Assembly: GCA_003134995.1 (NCBI GenBank)
Contig: PLDC01000017.1
Location: 1-64,000 of the forward strand
Direction: 5' to 3'
DNA: 64,000 bases
Source of the DNA: Acidobacteriaceae bacterium
GTDB lineage: Bacteria > Acidobacteriota > Terriglobia > Terriglobales > Acidobacteriaceae
Shown here: positions 54,427-62,280 of the stretch, one piece after another
Numbering within the stretch: position 1 is the first letter of the stretch
Layout: every line of letters begins with the position of its first letter
Notes under the pieces: model-generated
Database searches by the model: none
Told to the model about the DNA's origin: nothing
Seen by the model: the letters and a program-made list of their open reading frames with translations, nothing else
Translations under genes and position numbers: made by a program

Positions 54427-54897
54427 TTATGGTTTCTGTTCTGGCTCTGACTTTGGTTTGGCTAAGGAGCGGACGTAGTTGACCAGGTCCCAGTTTTCTT
54501 CGGGCTTGATGCGGGGGCCTTCGGCGGGCATGTTCTGGTAGCCGTTTTTGATGATGTAGAAGAGTTCGCCGTCGGTGCGGTCTTTTAGAGAGGCGGGATC
54601 GGTGAAGTCGGCTAGCTTGAACTTCATGTCGGTGGCCATGTCGGTTTTGCCGTTGCCGTTGGTGCCGTGGCACATGGCGCAGTCGATGGTCCACCATTTT
54701 TTGGCGCGGGTTAGAGATTCGGGCGAGGACTTGACTGGATTGGGCTGCTTGGCGGCTTCTACGGGGATTGCGGCGGTAGCTGCTTTCTGTGGGGGTTGTT
54801 GCGCGGGAAGTGCGGCCGCGAAAAGGAATGCGACGAAAAGCAGCAGTGCCAGGCAAGTGGCTAATCTCGATATGGTTGTGAACACGTTTGTGGACAT
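54427..54897 (-). CDS. Exported monohaem cytochrome c (class I)
   Basis: A 156-residue protein starting at ATG 54897, with GGAGG 5 nt upstream. A hydrophobic signal or anchor (LATCLALLLFVAFLFAAALPA) is followed by a Pro/Ala linker. The haem motif is CAMCHGTNGNGKT, and the likely distal Met is in GYQNMPAEG. The end ENWDLVNYVRSLAK is the typical C-terminal helix. It probably shuttles electrons in the periplasm; the partner is unknown. It stands alone upstream of the chaperonin promoter. Confidence 0.9.
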   Translation of the reverse strand: MSTNVFTTISRLATCLALLLFVAFLFAAALPAQQPPQKAATAAIPVEAAKQPNPVKSSPESLTRAKKWWTIDCAMCHGTNGNGKTDMATDMKFKLADFTDPASLKDRTDGELFYIIKNGYQNMPAEGPRIKPEENWDLVNYVRSLAKPKSEPEQKP

Positions 54898-55009
54898 CGG
54901 AGCCTCCGATGAACGATTTGAGGACATGGTTATCGTAGCGCCGGGGGATGGGCATTGCTGTGATCTGGATCACTACACTCGCTGGCGGTCTTTTCGGTTT
55001 GGAGATCAA

Positions 55010-55145
55010 AGTCAAAATCTCTAACACAGAGGGCACAGGGGAACACAGGGTAGATCAAAAGCAAAATCTTCGGACACGGAGGACACGGGGTAGATCAAAG
55101 GCAAAATCTTTAACACAGAGGGCACTGAGGAACACGGGGTAAAGC
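55010..55145. repeat. Three tandem units of an ACACAGAGGGCACAGG repeat
   Basis: Three units of about 45-50 bases, each AAAATCT, then AACACAGAGG/GACACGGAGG, then GGGTAGATCAAA or GGGTAAAG. They fill most of the 293-base gap between cytochrome c and the PagL-like gene. Related single copies are at 53.59, 55.87 and 59.63 kb. Confidence 0.75.
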
Positions 55146-55190
55146 GCTTCCGCTTGCAAAATTGGTTGGGGTCGGGCAACCTCTTTAGTC

Positions 55191-55796
55191 ATGCGGATTC
55201 GATTGCAAGCTGGTGGCGGGCTGATTTCTTTTCTCGGGTTTCTGTTTCTGGTTACCGCTAGGGGATTTGCGCAGGCGGAGCCTGGGCCGGAATACGGGGC
55301 CCATGAGGTGCAGGTTTGGACTGGGGGCGGGTATTCGGTGCCCGGCGGGACTTCTAGCACCGGGATATTTGATATCGGGCTGCGTTATGGGTGGGTGCTT
55401 ACGGATGAGCATGGGCCGGGATTTTTGCGAGGGCGATTTGAGTATGCCGTCGATGCGGAGCCGGCTTATTTAATTTTTCAGCCGGCGAATACGGCTTATG
55501 GGGTGGGGTTTAATCCATTTGCTTTGAAGTGGGACTTCAAGCGGCGGGGAAGGCTGTCTCCTTATTTTGAATTGAGTGGAGGGACATTGTTTACGGATCA
55601 CAATGTCCCTACTTATACGAATACGGTGAACTTTACTTCGGCGGCGGCTTTGGGGACGCATGTGCTGGGAGCGAAATATAACTGGAGTGTCGAGTTGCGG
55701 TATTTGCATATTTCGAATGCGGGGCTGGCTACGCCGAATCCGGGGCTGAATACGGTGCAGGTGCGAGTGGGAGTGGGGAGGTTTTGGCGGAAGTAG
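55191..55796 (+). CDS. Lipid A 3-O-deacylase-like outer-membrane protein (PagL family)
   Basis: A 201-residue protein with signal peptide GLISFLGFLFLVTARGFAQ and an eight-strand barrel pattern. The catalytic region is recognisable near the C-terminus: ELRYLHISNAGLATPNPGLN holds the PagL His-x-Ser-Asn-Ala pair and the N-P-G turn. The final Trp-Arg-Lys follows a barrel strand (VQVRVGVGRFW). PagL removes an acyl chain from lipid A in the outer membrane. GGTLFTDHNVPTYTNTVNF is also typical. No clear ribosome binding site, so the ATG 55191 is tentative. Confidence 0.83.
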   Translation: MRIRLQAGGGLISFLGFLFLVTARGFAQAEPGPEYGAHEVQVWTGGGYSVPGGTSSTGIFDIGLRYGWVLTDEHGPGFLRGRFEYAVDAEPAYLIFQPANTAYGVGFNPFALKWDFKRRGRLSPYFELSGGTLFTDHNVPTYTNTVNFTSAAALGTHVLGAKYNWSVELRYLHISNAGLATPNPGLNTVQVRVGVGRFWRK

Positions 55797-55871
55797 TCAC
55801 ACCCTCCGGACGTGGACAATCGGGGCGGCAGTTCCGGCATTTTAGTGGCGCCGGAGAAGATCAAACCCAGA

Positions 55872-55996
55872 ATCTTCAACACGGGGGACACAGAGGAACA
55901 CAGGGTAAAGCTCGGCGGCTTTCCCTACATGCGCTGTTGGGCAAAATTAAGCACGAGAAAAGCCCCACTTCTCGCAAAGGACGCGAGAAATGGGGC
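55872..55996. repeat. ACACAGAGG repeat and third copy of the RAYT palindrome
   Basis: AACACGGGGGACACAGAGGA at 55879 onward is followed by GGGTAAAGC. At 55962-55996 there is a copy of the 35-bp RAYT palindrome differing from 975-1009 by one base in the loop side (CAAAGGACG for CAAAGAACG). Confidence 0.8.
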
Positions 55997-56011
55997 AGCC
56001 AGCTCGAAATG

Positions 56012-56419
56012 TTATCCCGTGATGGTCACTGAATGTGTCATCTCTTGTTTGCATGGGGCAGGAACGAACTGATAGGTTCCATCCTGCGCATCGCTTTGTA
56101 TGTACACCTGGGTGTTCGCCAGAAAATTGATAGGCGATGGCAGATAGGTCCCGTTCGGGCCGCAGAATGGCCAATACACGCCGGGAATTCCGGTGATAGT
56201 GGCGTTGGCCGGTGGGGTAAACTGGCACAGGTCGCCGGGGTTTGCGGGGAAGTTCTGACACCAACCGGCGGGAGCTACGCCGTTCCCGTTTGTCTTCTTT
56301 TTGTCTATCTTCTTTACTTTATTTATCTTCTTCGCTTTGGTTGTCTTCTTCCCCTTGGTTATCTTTTTCGCTGCAGTTTTTTTACTTTTCTTTTTCGCTT
56401 TCGCTTTTTTGGGCGGCAT
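56012..56419 (-). CDS. Lys/Ala-rich protein with a C-terminal HSVTITG domain, function unknown
   Basis: A 135-residue protein. Residues 1-45 are a histone-H1-like basic tract of KK/AK words (PPKKAKAKKKSKKTAAKK and onward). Residues 46-135 look like a small extracellular-type beta domain with Cys residues (GWCQNFPANPGDLC, VYWPFCGPNGTYLP, FVPAPCKQEMTHSVTITG). It has no signal peptide. AAAGGAAG stands before the ATG. The last seven residues match those of the next gene upstream (56514-56789), and both follow the TPR kinase on the same strand. Family unknown; the basic tract could bind nucleic acid or a membrane. Confidence 0.65.
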   Translation of the reverse strand: MPPKKAKAKKKSKKTAAKKITKGKKTTKAKKINKVKKIDKKKTNGNGVAPAGWCQNFPANPGDLCQFTPPANATITGIPGVYWPFCGPNGTYLPSPINFLANTQVYIQSDAQDGTYQFVPAPCKQEMTHSVTITG

Positions 56420-56474
56420 AATGCGCTTCCTTTCGTGATCCTGGTTAGTGCAGCCTTCGTGGAAATAGAGAAGA

Positions 56475-56506
56475 CCGACTTCTCGCCAAAAAAAGCGAGA
56501 AGCCGG
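56475..56506. repeat. Degenerate RAYT-type palindrome between the two HSVTITG genes
   Basis: CCGACTTCTCGC, eight bases (C and seven A), GCGAGAAGCCGG: 12-bp arms with one mismatch, and the TTCTCGC/GCGAGAA core of the RAYT family. Confidence 0.7.
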
Positions 56507-56513
56507 CTCCCAT

Positions 56514-56789
56514 CTATTTGCCGGTGATGGTTACCGAGTGCGTGCTGCAGCAGCTAACGTTGTAATAATAAGTCTGCCCAGTTACCAGGTCGGATTTGAG
56601 AGTGAAGTTGGTGGTGCTGGGAATCGAAATTGGGGAACTGGCGGTGAACGGCCAGGTCTTGGTGCCATCCTGCGAGATACTGCAGGGGTTGGCGCTCGTG
56701 CAACTCGTGGGAACACTCGTCCAATTTACCGAGTCCCCGGCTCCACCTTCCCAGTTCGTGCAAATGCTTACGCTGTGAGTGCTTGGCAT
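56514..56789 (-). CDS. Small HSVTITG-ending protein, function unknown
   Basis: A 91-residue protein (MPSTHSVSICTNWEGGAGDS) with a strand-rich, Ser/Thr-rich composition and Cys residues in SICTNW, TSCTSANPCSIS and YNVSCC. It ends CCSTHSVTITGK, almost the same end as its downstream neighbour. HSVSIC at the start repeats the theme. GAGGA lies about 8 nt before the ATG. It follows the kinase by 101 bases. There is no signal peptide, though composition suggests a secreted beta-sandwich; a type I or other leaderless route is possible (inference). Confidence 0.62.
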   Translation of the reverse strand: MPSTHSVSICTNWEGGAGDSVNWTSVPTSCTSANPCSISQDGTKTWPFTASSPISIPSTTNFTLKSDLVTGQTYYYNVSCCSTHSVTITGK

Positions 56790-56890
56790 ATTTTTATCCT
56801 CTTGAGTTGCCTCGGGGTCGTTGTGATTTCGAGTGACTGCCCCTGGCTGGATTTTACTTGGCCCATTCCCTGAGTGAATCTTCGGGGAAT

Positions 56891-59545
56891 TTACTGATGA
56901 GACGACTTCATCAACCGTTGGAAACTGGGATTGTCGGCCAGGTTATCGAACTCATGGAGCCCGCGGATGTGCTCCGGAGTGTAGCCCGCTTGCATTGTTT
57001 TGGCCAACCATTCGATGGCCAGGCCGGTATCGCCCAACTTGTTATACACCCCCGCCGTATCGAGCAGCACATCTTTATCGTTGTGACCGTACTGCAAGGC
57101 TTGCCCTATATACAGAAGAGCATTCTTGCGGTCGCCGACCATGGAATAGTAACCCGCTACACTGCTTAGCAACTCTGCGTCATGAGGATTGACCTTTAGA
57201 TCCGCCAGGGCGAGTTCGATTGCCTTGCGATGTGGACCTACCGACTGATCCTTCTTTCCCGAATAGTAGAGGGCTGCACCGAGATCGCCCCAAACGACCT
57301 GCTGTTCCGGGTCCAGCTTGACGGCTTCCTGATAGGCGCCGACAGCGTCATCAAACCTGCCGAGGCCAAAGTATGCGGCTCCAAGGTTAACGTATCCGGG
57401 ATAGCTGGGCCGAATCGCGATTGACTTCTTTAAGGGGTCAATGGCCTTCGCGTACTCGCCGGTTTCGAAGTAGATGGAGCCGATGTTCACGTACGTCCCG
57501 TACCAGTCAGGAGCGATCTGGATGACCTTGGCATACATTTGCAGGGCTTTTTCGTATTCGTTGCGATGGCGGTAAAACGTGCCGAACATGTTATAGCTGA
57601 AGCGGCTATTGGGATGGACTTGAATCGCTTGCTGGTATGCCTTTTCGGCTTCGGTGATCTTGCCTTCGTGTTCGTAGGCCGAGGCGAGGCCGATGGCAGC
57701 TTCTTCGTTGGTGGGATCGAGGCCGAGGGCCAGCTGGTATTCGGCGGCAGCTTCGGCGTAGTGACCGGTGCCGTCGTCGATAATGCCGAGGCAGACGTGG
57801 CCGGCAGTGCCTGCGTTGCCGAGCTTGACGGCGTCGTTGCATCCGCTCTGCGCGGGGGCGATCCATTGCTTCTGCTTGGTGTCGGTGTACTTGAACCAAT
57901 AGCTTTCGCCGAGGGCGGCCTTAGCCATACCGAAGTTGGGATCAAGCTTGAGAGCGTCGCGCGCCATCAGAGCCGCGATGTCGAGCTTCTCGGTTTTTGT
58001 GTGATCCAGCAGATAGCCTTGAGCCTGCAAATAATACTGATAGGCTTCGGAGTTATCGGTGCCGTGATAGCGGAGAGCGGCGTCTTCTTCGGGGCGCAAC
58101 TGGAGGCGCAAGGCTTTGACGGTTCCCTGGGTGACGTTTTGTTCCGCGGAAAAAGCGTCGGTTGTGGGGATGGTAAGGGAGTTGCCGCCGACTGGAGCGC
58201 TGGTTTGGGCGTTGGTCAGAGAGTAAGTGACTTTGATGAGGTCGGCTGCCTGGGGCTCAAGGGTGAGAGTGAGTCCGAGGTTGGCACCGAACATGTGGGC
58301 GGCGTCTGGGAGTGTGGAGATTTTCTTTTCCTGCAGGTTGCCGGGCGGGACGACTTCGAAGGCGCGGTCCTCGGAGAGCTTGCCGAGTTTGGCGGCGATG
58401 CTCTCAACCAAGCCTTGGCCGAGGGCAGCGAGTTTGGGGTCGGCGTTGGCTGCGGTGGTGAAGGGAAGGACGGCGAGGATTTTTGTTTGCGGCAATCCGT
58501 TTGCCTGGGATTGCGGATTGGCGTTACTCGCTGCAGAAGAGCCTAGCCGGCGGCGCACGGCACTGTAGGCGAGGAGCAGAGCTACAACGATCAGCATGAT
58601 CGCGAACGCTGCGAGCATGCGGTACTGGTGGAGAGCGGCGGGTGAGGATGCGACGCGCTTCGGCTTTCCGCCTTGATGAACGCGGCTCAGGTCATCGAGG
58701 AGTGCGGCGGCGGTGGGGTAACGCGCGGCTGGATCCTTGGCCATGGCGCGGGTGATCACGTTGCCTAGAGGCGCGGGAACGTTCTTGAGCGGGGGCGGAT
58801 TGACGTGGACGATGCGGGCGACGGTTGTGGCCAGGCTGTCGCTTTGGAAGGGTTGGTCGCCGCCCAACATTTCATAGAAGACGAGACCGAGGGAAAAAAT
58901 GTCGGAGCGTCCGTCGTCGGGCTGCTGGAGCAGGACTTCGGGAGCCATGTAGGCGGGAGTGCCGCCGGAGGCGGTCATGGTCTCCATGCTTTTTGTGGCG
59001 TCGTTGGGATTGCTGTTCCAGGCGCGGCGGGCTACGCCGAAGTCGAGAATCTTCACGCGGTCGCCAGAGGCGAGCATGATGTTTTCGGGTTTGATGTCGC
59101 CGTGAATGATGCCTTTTTCGTGGGCGGCTTGCAGTCCGTCGCAGCATTGAGCGGCGATGGCGAAAAATTCGTCGGTGGAGATGGGCCGTTTGAGGCGATG
59201 GCGGAGGGTTTCGCCTTCGATGAACTCCATCACGACCCAGAGTTCACCGGCGTGTTCGATGACGTCGTAGACGGAACCGACGTTTGGGTGATTGAGCGCG
59301 GAGGAACGCTGGGCTTCTTTGAGCAGGCGCTTGCGATCTGCTTCAGTGGAATTCGCGTGAGGGGACATGCGCTTGATGGCCACAAAGCGCTTGAGCGTGG
59401 TGTCTTCCGCGCCGTAAACCTGTCCCATGCCGCCGGCGCCGAGGCGCCGGGAAATTACGAAGCGGCCTACGGTGGTGCCGGTGAGGGCATCCGCGGCAGG
59501 GTCGGCAGGAACATCCGCAGGGGGCGTCTTGATCAGATCTGCCAT
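56891..59545 (-). CDS. Transmembrane Ser/Thr protein kinase with TPR sensor region
   Basis: An 884-residue Hanks-type kinase. The Gly loop is at 36-41 (GAGGMG), Lys58 in VAIKRM, Glu77, and the catalytic loop HGDIKPENIML (148-158) with Gly where most kinases have Arg. DFG is at 168-170 and APE at 201-203. One membrane helix at about 311-330 (LAAFAIMLIVVALLLAYSAV) is followed by a FlgO/TolB-like beta region (ILAVLPFTTAANADPK). From about 500 to the end there are some eight TPRs (for example YAEAAAEYQLALGLDPTNEE). The HGD loop suggests control that does not depend on activation-loop phosphorylation. Two small genes follow on the same strand. Confidence 0.93.
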   Translation of the reverse strand: MADLIKTPPADVPADPAADALTGTTVGRFVISRRLGAGGMGQVYGAEDTTLKRFVAIKRMSPHANSTEADRKRLLKEAQRSSALNHPNVGSVYDVIEHAGELWVVMEFIEGETLRHRLKRPISTDEFFAIAAQCCDGLQAAHEKGIIHGDIKPENIMLASGDRVKILDFGVARRAWNSNPNDATKSMETMTASGGTPAYMAPEVLLQQPDDGRSDIFSLGLVFYEMLGGDQPFQSDSLATTVARIVHVNPPPLKNVPAPLGNVITRAMAKDPAARYPTAAALLDDLSRVHQGGKPKRVASSPAALHQYRMLAAFAIMLIVVALLLAYSAVRRRLGSSAASNANPQSQANGLPQTKILAVLPFTTAANADPKLAALGQGLVESIAAKLGKLSEDRAFEVVPPGNLQEKKISTLPDAAHMFGANLGLTLTLEPQAADLIKVTYSLTNAQTSAPVGGNSLTIPTTDAFSAEQNVTQGTVKALRLQLRPEEDAALRYHGTDNSEAYQYYLQAQGYLLDHTKTEKLDIAALMARDALKLDPNFGMAKAALGESYWFKYTDTKQKQWIAPAQSGCNDAVKLGNAGTAGHVCLGIIDDGTGHYAEAAAEYQLALGLDPTNEEAAIGLASAYEHEGKITEAEKAYQQAIQVHPNSRFSYNMFGTFYRHRNEYEKALQMYAKVIQIAPDWYGTYVNIGSIYFETGEYAKAIDPLKKSIAIRPSYPGYVNLGAAYFGLGRFDDAVGAYQEAVKLDPEQQVVWGDLGAALYYSGKKDQSVGPHRKAIELALADLKVNPHDAELLSSVAGYYSMVGDRKNALLYIGQALQYGHNDKDVLLDTAGVYNKLGDTGLAIEWLAKTMQAGYTPEHIRGLHEFDNLADNPSFQRLMKSSHQ

Positions 59546-59901
59546 AGACGAAGTACGCGCCGGATTTCTGAATTCTAATCTTAGTTGCGGGGAAAGCCAA
59601 AGGGGAAGTTAGAGGGGCATTCACCACTGAGGCACGGAGACACAGAGGAAACTGGAAATTGCTCTCATGTCTCCGTTACTTGGGTCGACGCCTTGCGTTC
59701 GCGGGCCCGACCCAGCTAACCTAACCCCTTCTAAGGGAGTTCTCCCACTTTAATATATCGGAGCGCGGGTTAGGGCCTGCGGCCGTGATCTCGTGCCGTC
59801 AAAGTGAGTTATAAAGCGCGGTTGTGTAGGATTAGCCGTTTCTGACAAATATGTAGCGGTGCACGCGGCTCGCAGCAACGGCAACGGTACGAAAGGCAAC
59901 C
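59546..59901. other. Intergenic region between kinase and small plus-strand gene
   Basis: Holds an ACTGAGGCACGGAGACACAG repeat at about 59623, an inverted pair TGGGTCG (59681) / CGACCCA (59708), and GGGAG-TT-CTCCC (59735-59746) followed by TTTAATATAT. AAAGG near 59890 precedes the next gene. No coding sequence is supported. Confidence 0.5.
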
Positions 59902-60126
59902 ATGAAGAAAAGATCTGCTTTTGATGAAAGCAAGTCTAGGACGCCAAGAAGCGAGGCGCGTCAGCGGGAGGTCAAGGTCATGAGAGCAATGGAGGAACTT
60001 GTTGAGATCGCCGATGAAGACGAGTTCAGTCGGAGACTTGCAGAGCGGTTCGGTATTCTGCCTGGCGATGCTAGATATCAGAACGCGATGTCTATTTGGA
60101 GGGAGTTGCAGCGCGGGAAGCTTTGA
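59902..60126 (+). CDS. Small helical protein, function unknown
   Basis: A 74-residue charged protein (MKKRSAFDESKSRTPRSEAR) with a helical C-terminal part, EFSRRLAERFGILPGDARYQ then NAMSIWRELQRGKL. The R-F-G-I-x-P-G-x-x-x-Y/F-x-x-A-x-x-x-W pattern looks like a real folded motif. AAAGG precedes the ATG. Its last 35 bases overlap the end of the convergent gene at 60092. Role unknown. Confidence 0.6.
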   Translation: MKKRSAFDESKSRTPRSEARQREVKVMRAMEELVEIADEDEFSRRLAERFGILPGDARYQNAMSIWRELQRGKL

Positions 60127-60292
60127 TCCTCTTCACATCTTGGACGAATGCGTCTGTTCGCGCGTTCTTCTCAGCTTCCGAGAGTCCCATTTCTTCCATC
60201 TGCTCTTCGAGGAGACGCGCAATCTTCCGGAACGCTTGTTTGCGGGGGTCTTTTTGCCGTCTTTGCGGTTCTGGGGTTGGAAGCGCGGACAT
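60092..60292 (-). CDS. Small charged helical protein, function unknown
   Basis: A 66-residue protein from ATG 60292 (MSALPTPEPQRRQKDPRKQA), with AAAGGG 7 nt upstream favouring this over the ATG at 60325. The helical core is FRKIARLLEEQMEEMGLSEA, then EKNARTDAFVQDVKRIKASR. It overlaps the convergent gene by 35 bases in antisense. The pair might be co-regulated; nothing more can be said. Confidence 0.55.
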   Translation of the reverse strand: MSALPTPEPQRRQKDPRKQAFRKIARLLEEQMEEMGLSEAEKNARTDAFVQDVKRIKASRAATPSK

Positions 60293-60485
60293 CTGATTGC
60301 CCTTTCTGTTGGTCCTCTGAGACACGCTAGTTTACTCCAAAATTCAGCTTCCAGTCCTGAATAACCTTATCCACTTCTTTCGATGCGCGAAAGTTACGGA
60401 GGGCACATCCGTAAAAGCCTTATCCTTCGTGGGGTTAACGGGCGTCTCTTGCCTCCATCCTCTGGCCCCGCTATTCTTCTGACTT

Positions 60486-61961
60486 ATGTCTACGCTGGTG
60501 GAGTGCGTGCCGAATTTTTCGGAGGGGCGCGACAAGGCTAAGGTGGATGCCATTGTTGACGCTATGAAGATGGATGGCGTTTACCTGTTGGACCGCGAGA
60601 TGGACTCAGACCACAACCGGTGCGTAATTACGCTGGTCGGCGAGCGGGAGGCGATTCAGGAGGCGGCGATTCGTGGGGTGGGGAAGGCCGCGGAGTTGAT
60701 TGATTTGTGTGCGCATCAGGGGGCGCATCCGCGGATGGGCGCGGCCGATGTGGTGCCGTTCATTCCGATTGACGGCGTGACGATTGAAGACTGCGTGGCG
60801 ATGGCGCGGCATGTTGGCGCGGAGATTTGGAAGCGGTATCAGATTCCGGTTTATTTGTATGAAGCGGCGGCGGCTACGCCGGAGCGGCAGAATCTGGAGA
60901 ACATACGGCGCGGGCAGTTTGAAGGGATACGCGAGGAGATTGCGACGAATGCGGCGCGGCGGCCGGATTTTGGCGAGCCGAGAGTGCATCCGACGGCGGG
61001 TGCGACGGTGGTGGGAGCGCGGAAATTTCTGATTGCTTACAACGTTTTCTTGAACACGCCGGATGTCGAGATTGCGAAGAAGATTGCGAAGGCGGTGCGG
61101 TTTTCAAGCGGCGGCATGCGGTTTGTGAAGGGTGCGGGATTTCTGGTGCGGGGGATGGCGCAGGTCTCGATGAACCTGACGGATTTTGAGCAGACACCGG
61201 TGCATCGCGTGTTCGAAGTGGTGAAGCGTGAGGCGGCGCGGTACGGCGTAGTGCCGGTGTCGAGTGAGATCGTGGGGTTGATTCCGAAGAAGGCTTTGGA
61301 GGCTGCGGCGGAATGGTTTTTGCAGGTGGAGAATTTTGATTCGTCGTTAATTTTGGAAAACCGGCTGGCCGCGGTGATGAGTGGGAAGGTCGCCGTGGGT
61401 GGATTGCGCGCGGGAGTTGAGCCGTTCATCGAACAGCTCGCCGCGCCTACGGCTACTCCGGGCGGGGGAAGTGCTGCTGCGGCTGCGGGTGCTATGGCTG
61501 TGGGTTTGGCTACCATGGTGGCGTCGATGTCGCGAGGGAAGAAAGCTTATCTGCAATATGAAGCGCAATTGAGCGCGGCGATTGCGCGGCTGGGGACGTT
61601 GCGCGAGGAGTTGAAGGCGGCTGTGGATGCGGATGCGGAAAGCTATGATGCGGTGATGAAGGCTTACAAGCTGGCGAAGACTGATCTGGCTGGAGGAGAT
61701 GCGCTCATCGATGCCGCTTTGAAGTTGGCTACGGGAGTTCCGCTGGGAGTGGCCGAGAAAGCGCATGAAGTCGATCAGATTTCGGAGAGCTTGTTTGCCG
61801 TTACGAATCCGAATATGAAGTCGGATTTGACTACGGCTCGGGCGCTGGCTGGGGCGGCGATTACCGGCGCGCTGGCGAATGTGGAGATTAATCTGGCTTC
61901 GCTTAAGGATCAGGTGTTTGCGGCGGAAGTGCGGAAGAGGGTGGGGAGTATTGGGCGCTGA
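60486..61961 (+). CDS. ftcD: Bifunctional glutamate formiminotransferase/formiminotetrahydrofolate cyclodeaminase
   Basis: A 491-residue fused enzyme of histidine breakdown. The N-terminal 300 residues transfer the formimino group of formiminoglutamate to tetrahydrofolate: VECVPNFSEGRDKAKVDAI, then CAHQGAHPRMGAADVVPFIP with catalytic His81 (His82 in mammalian numbering). The C-terminal 180 residues are the cyclodeaminase: FIEQLAAPTATPGGGSAAAA and VGLATMVASMSRGKK. The product is methenyl-THF plus ammonia. The order and length match the vertebrate-type FTCD. The usual hut genes are not beside it. Confidence 0.94.
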   Translation: MSTLVECVPNFSEGRDKAKVDAIVDAMKMDGVYLLDREMDSDHNRCVITLVGEREAIQEAAIRGVGKAAELIDLCAHQGAHPRMGAADVVPFIPIDGVTIEDCVAMARHVGAEIWKRYQIPVYLYEAAAATPERQNLENIRRGQFEGIREEIATNAARRPDFGEPRVHPTAGATVVGARKFLIAYNVFLNTPDVEIAKKIAKAVRFSSGGMRFVKGAGFLVRGMAQVSMNLTDFEQTPVHRVFEVVKREAARYGVVPVSSEIVGLIPKKALEAAAEWFLQVENFDSSLILENRLAAVMSGKVAVGGLRAGVEPFIEQLAAPTATPGGGSAAAAAGAMAVGLATMVASMSRGKKAYLQYEAQLSAAIARLGTLREELKAAVDADAESYDAVMKAYKLAKTDLAGGDALIDAALKLATGVPLGVAEKAHEVDQISESLFAVTNPNMKSDLTTARALAGAAITGALANVEINLASLKDQVFAAEVRKRVGSIGR

Positions 61962-62280
61962 GGATGGTAGTTTGTGGGCTATTGTGAAAGTAAAAGGTGA
62001 GCTATTCCGTGCTTTTGCGGCTCGCTTCGCTCGCCGGACAGCCGAGGCGGCTGTCTCCACATAAGCATCTGGATTGACTGGTTACTCGGGGTTCCAAACG
62101 GTTACTGTTTTTATAGGAAGAAAGACTCTTGTTTTTTTAGTAACTTTGTAAGATATTGCATAGCAAGAGTTTTACGGTTTTATTCCCCCACAAAAATTCT
62201 GGCACCCGGCGAGTGGAAAGCTGCGCGCATGGGTTGCTGCATACGGTTGGATTCGGCGACCGTAGAGGGAAGATTCTGCC
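61962..62280. other. Upstream region of the Ig-repeat lipoprotein
   Basis: Contains the third GTGGGGAC-type palindrome in reverse (62020-62062: GGACAGCCG-AGG-CGGCTGTC then TCCACA). It also holds three GTTACT half-sites (62081 and 62101 direct, 62139 inverted) in an AT-rich stretch, and an ACTCTTG/CAAGAGT inverted pair around 62125-62171. GAGG lies about 13 nt before the next ATG. No gene is seen. Confidence 0.55.

Noticed and set aside
55010..55145. A CRISPR or integron-like array in the ACACAGAGG repeats
   Set aside because: Only three units, with imperfect repeats and no unique spacers of constant length.
57539..59578. Long Gly/Val-rich plus-strand frames (335 and 257 codons) opposite the kinase
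   Set aside because: They are antisense to the TPR and catalytic parts of a well-supported kinase and resemble no protein family.
62201..62240. A sigma-54 promoter beginning TGGCAC
   Set aside because: The required GC element (TTGCA/T) is absent at the correct spacing.
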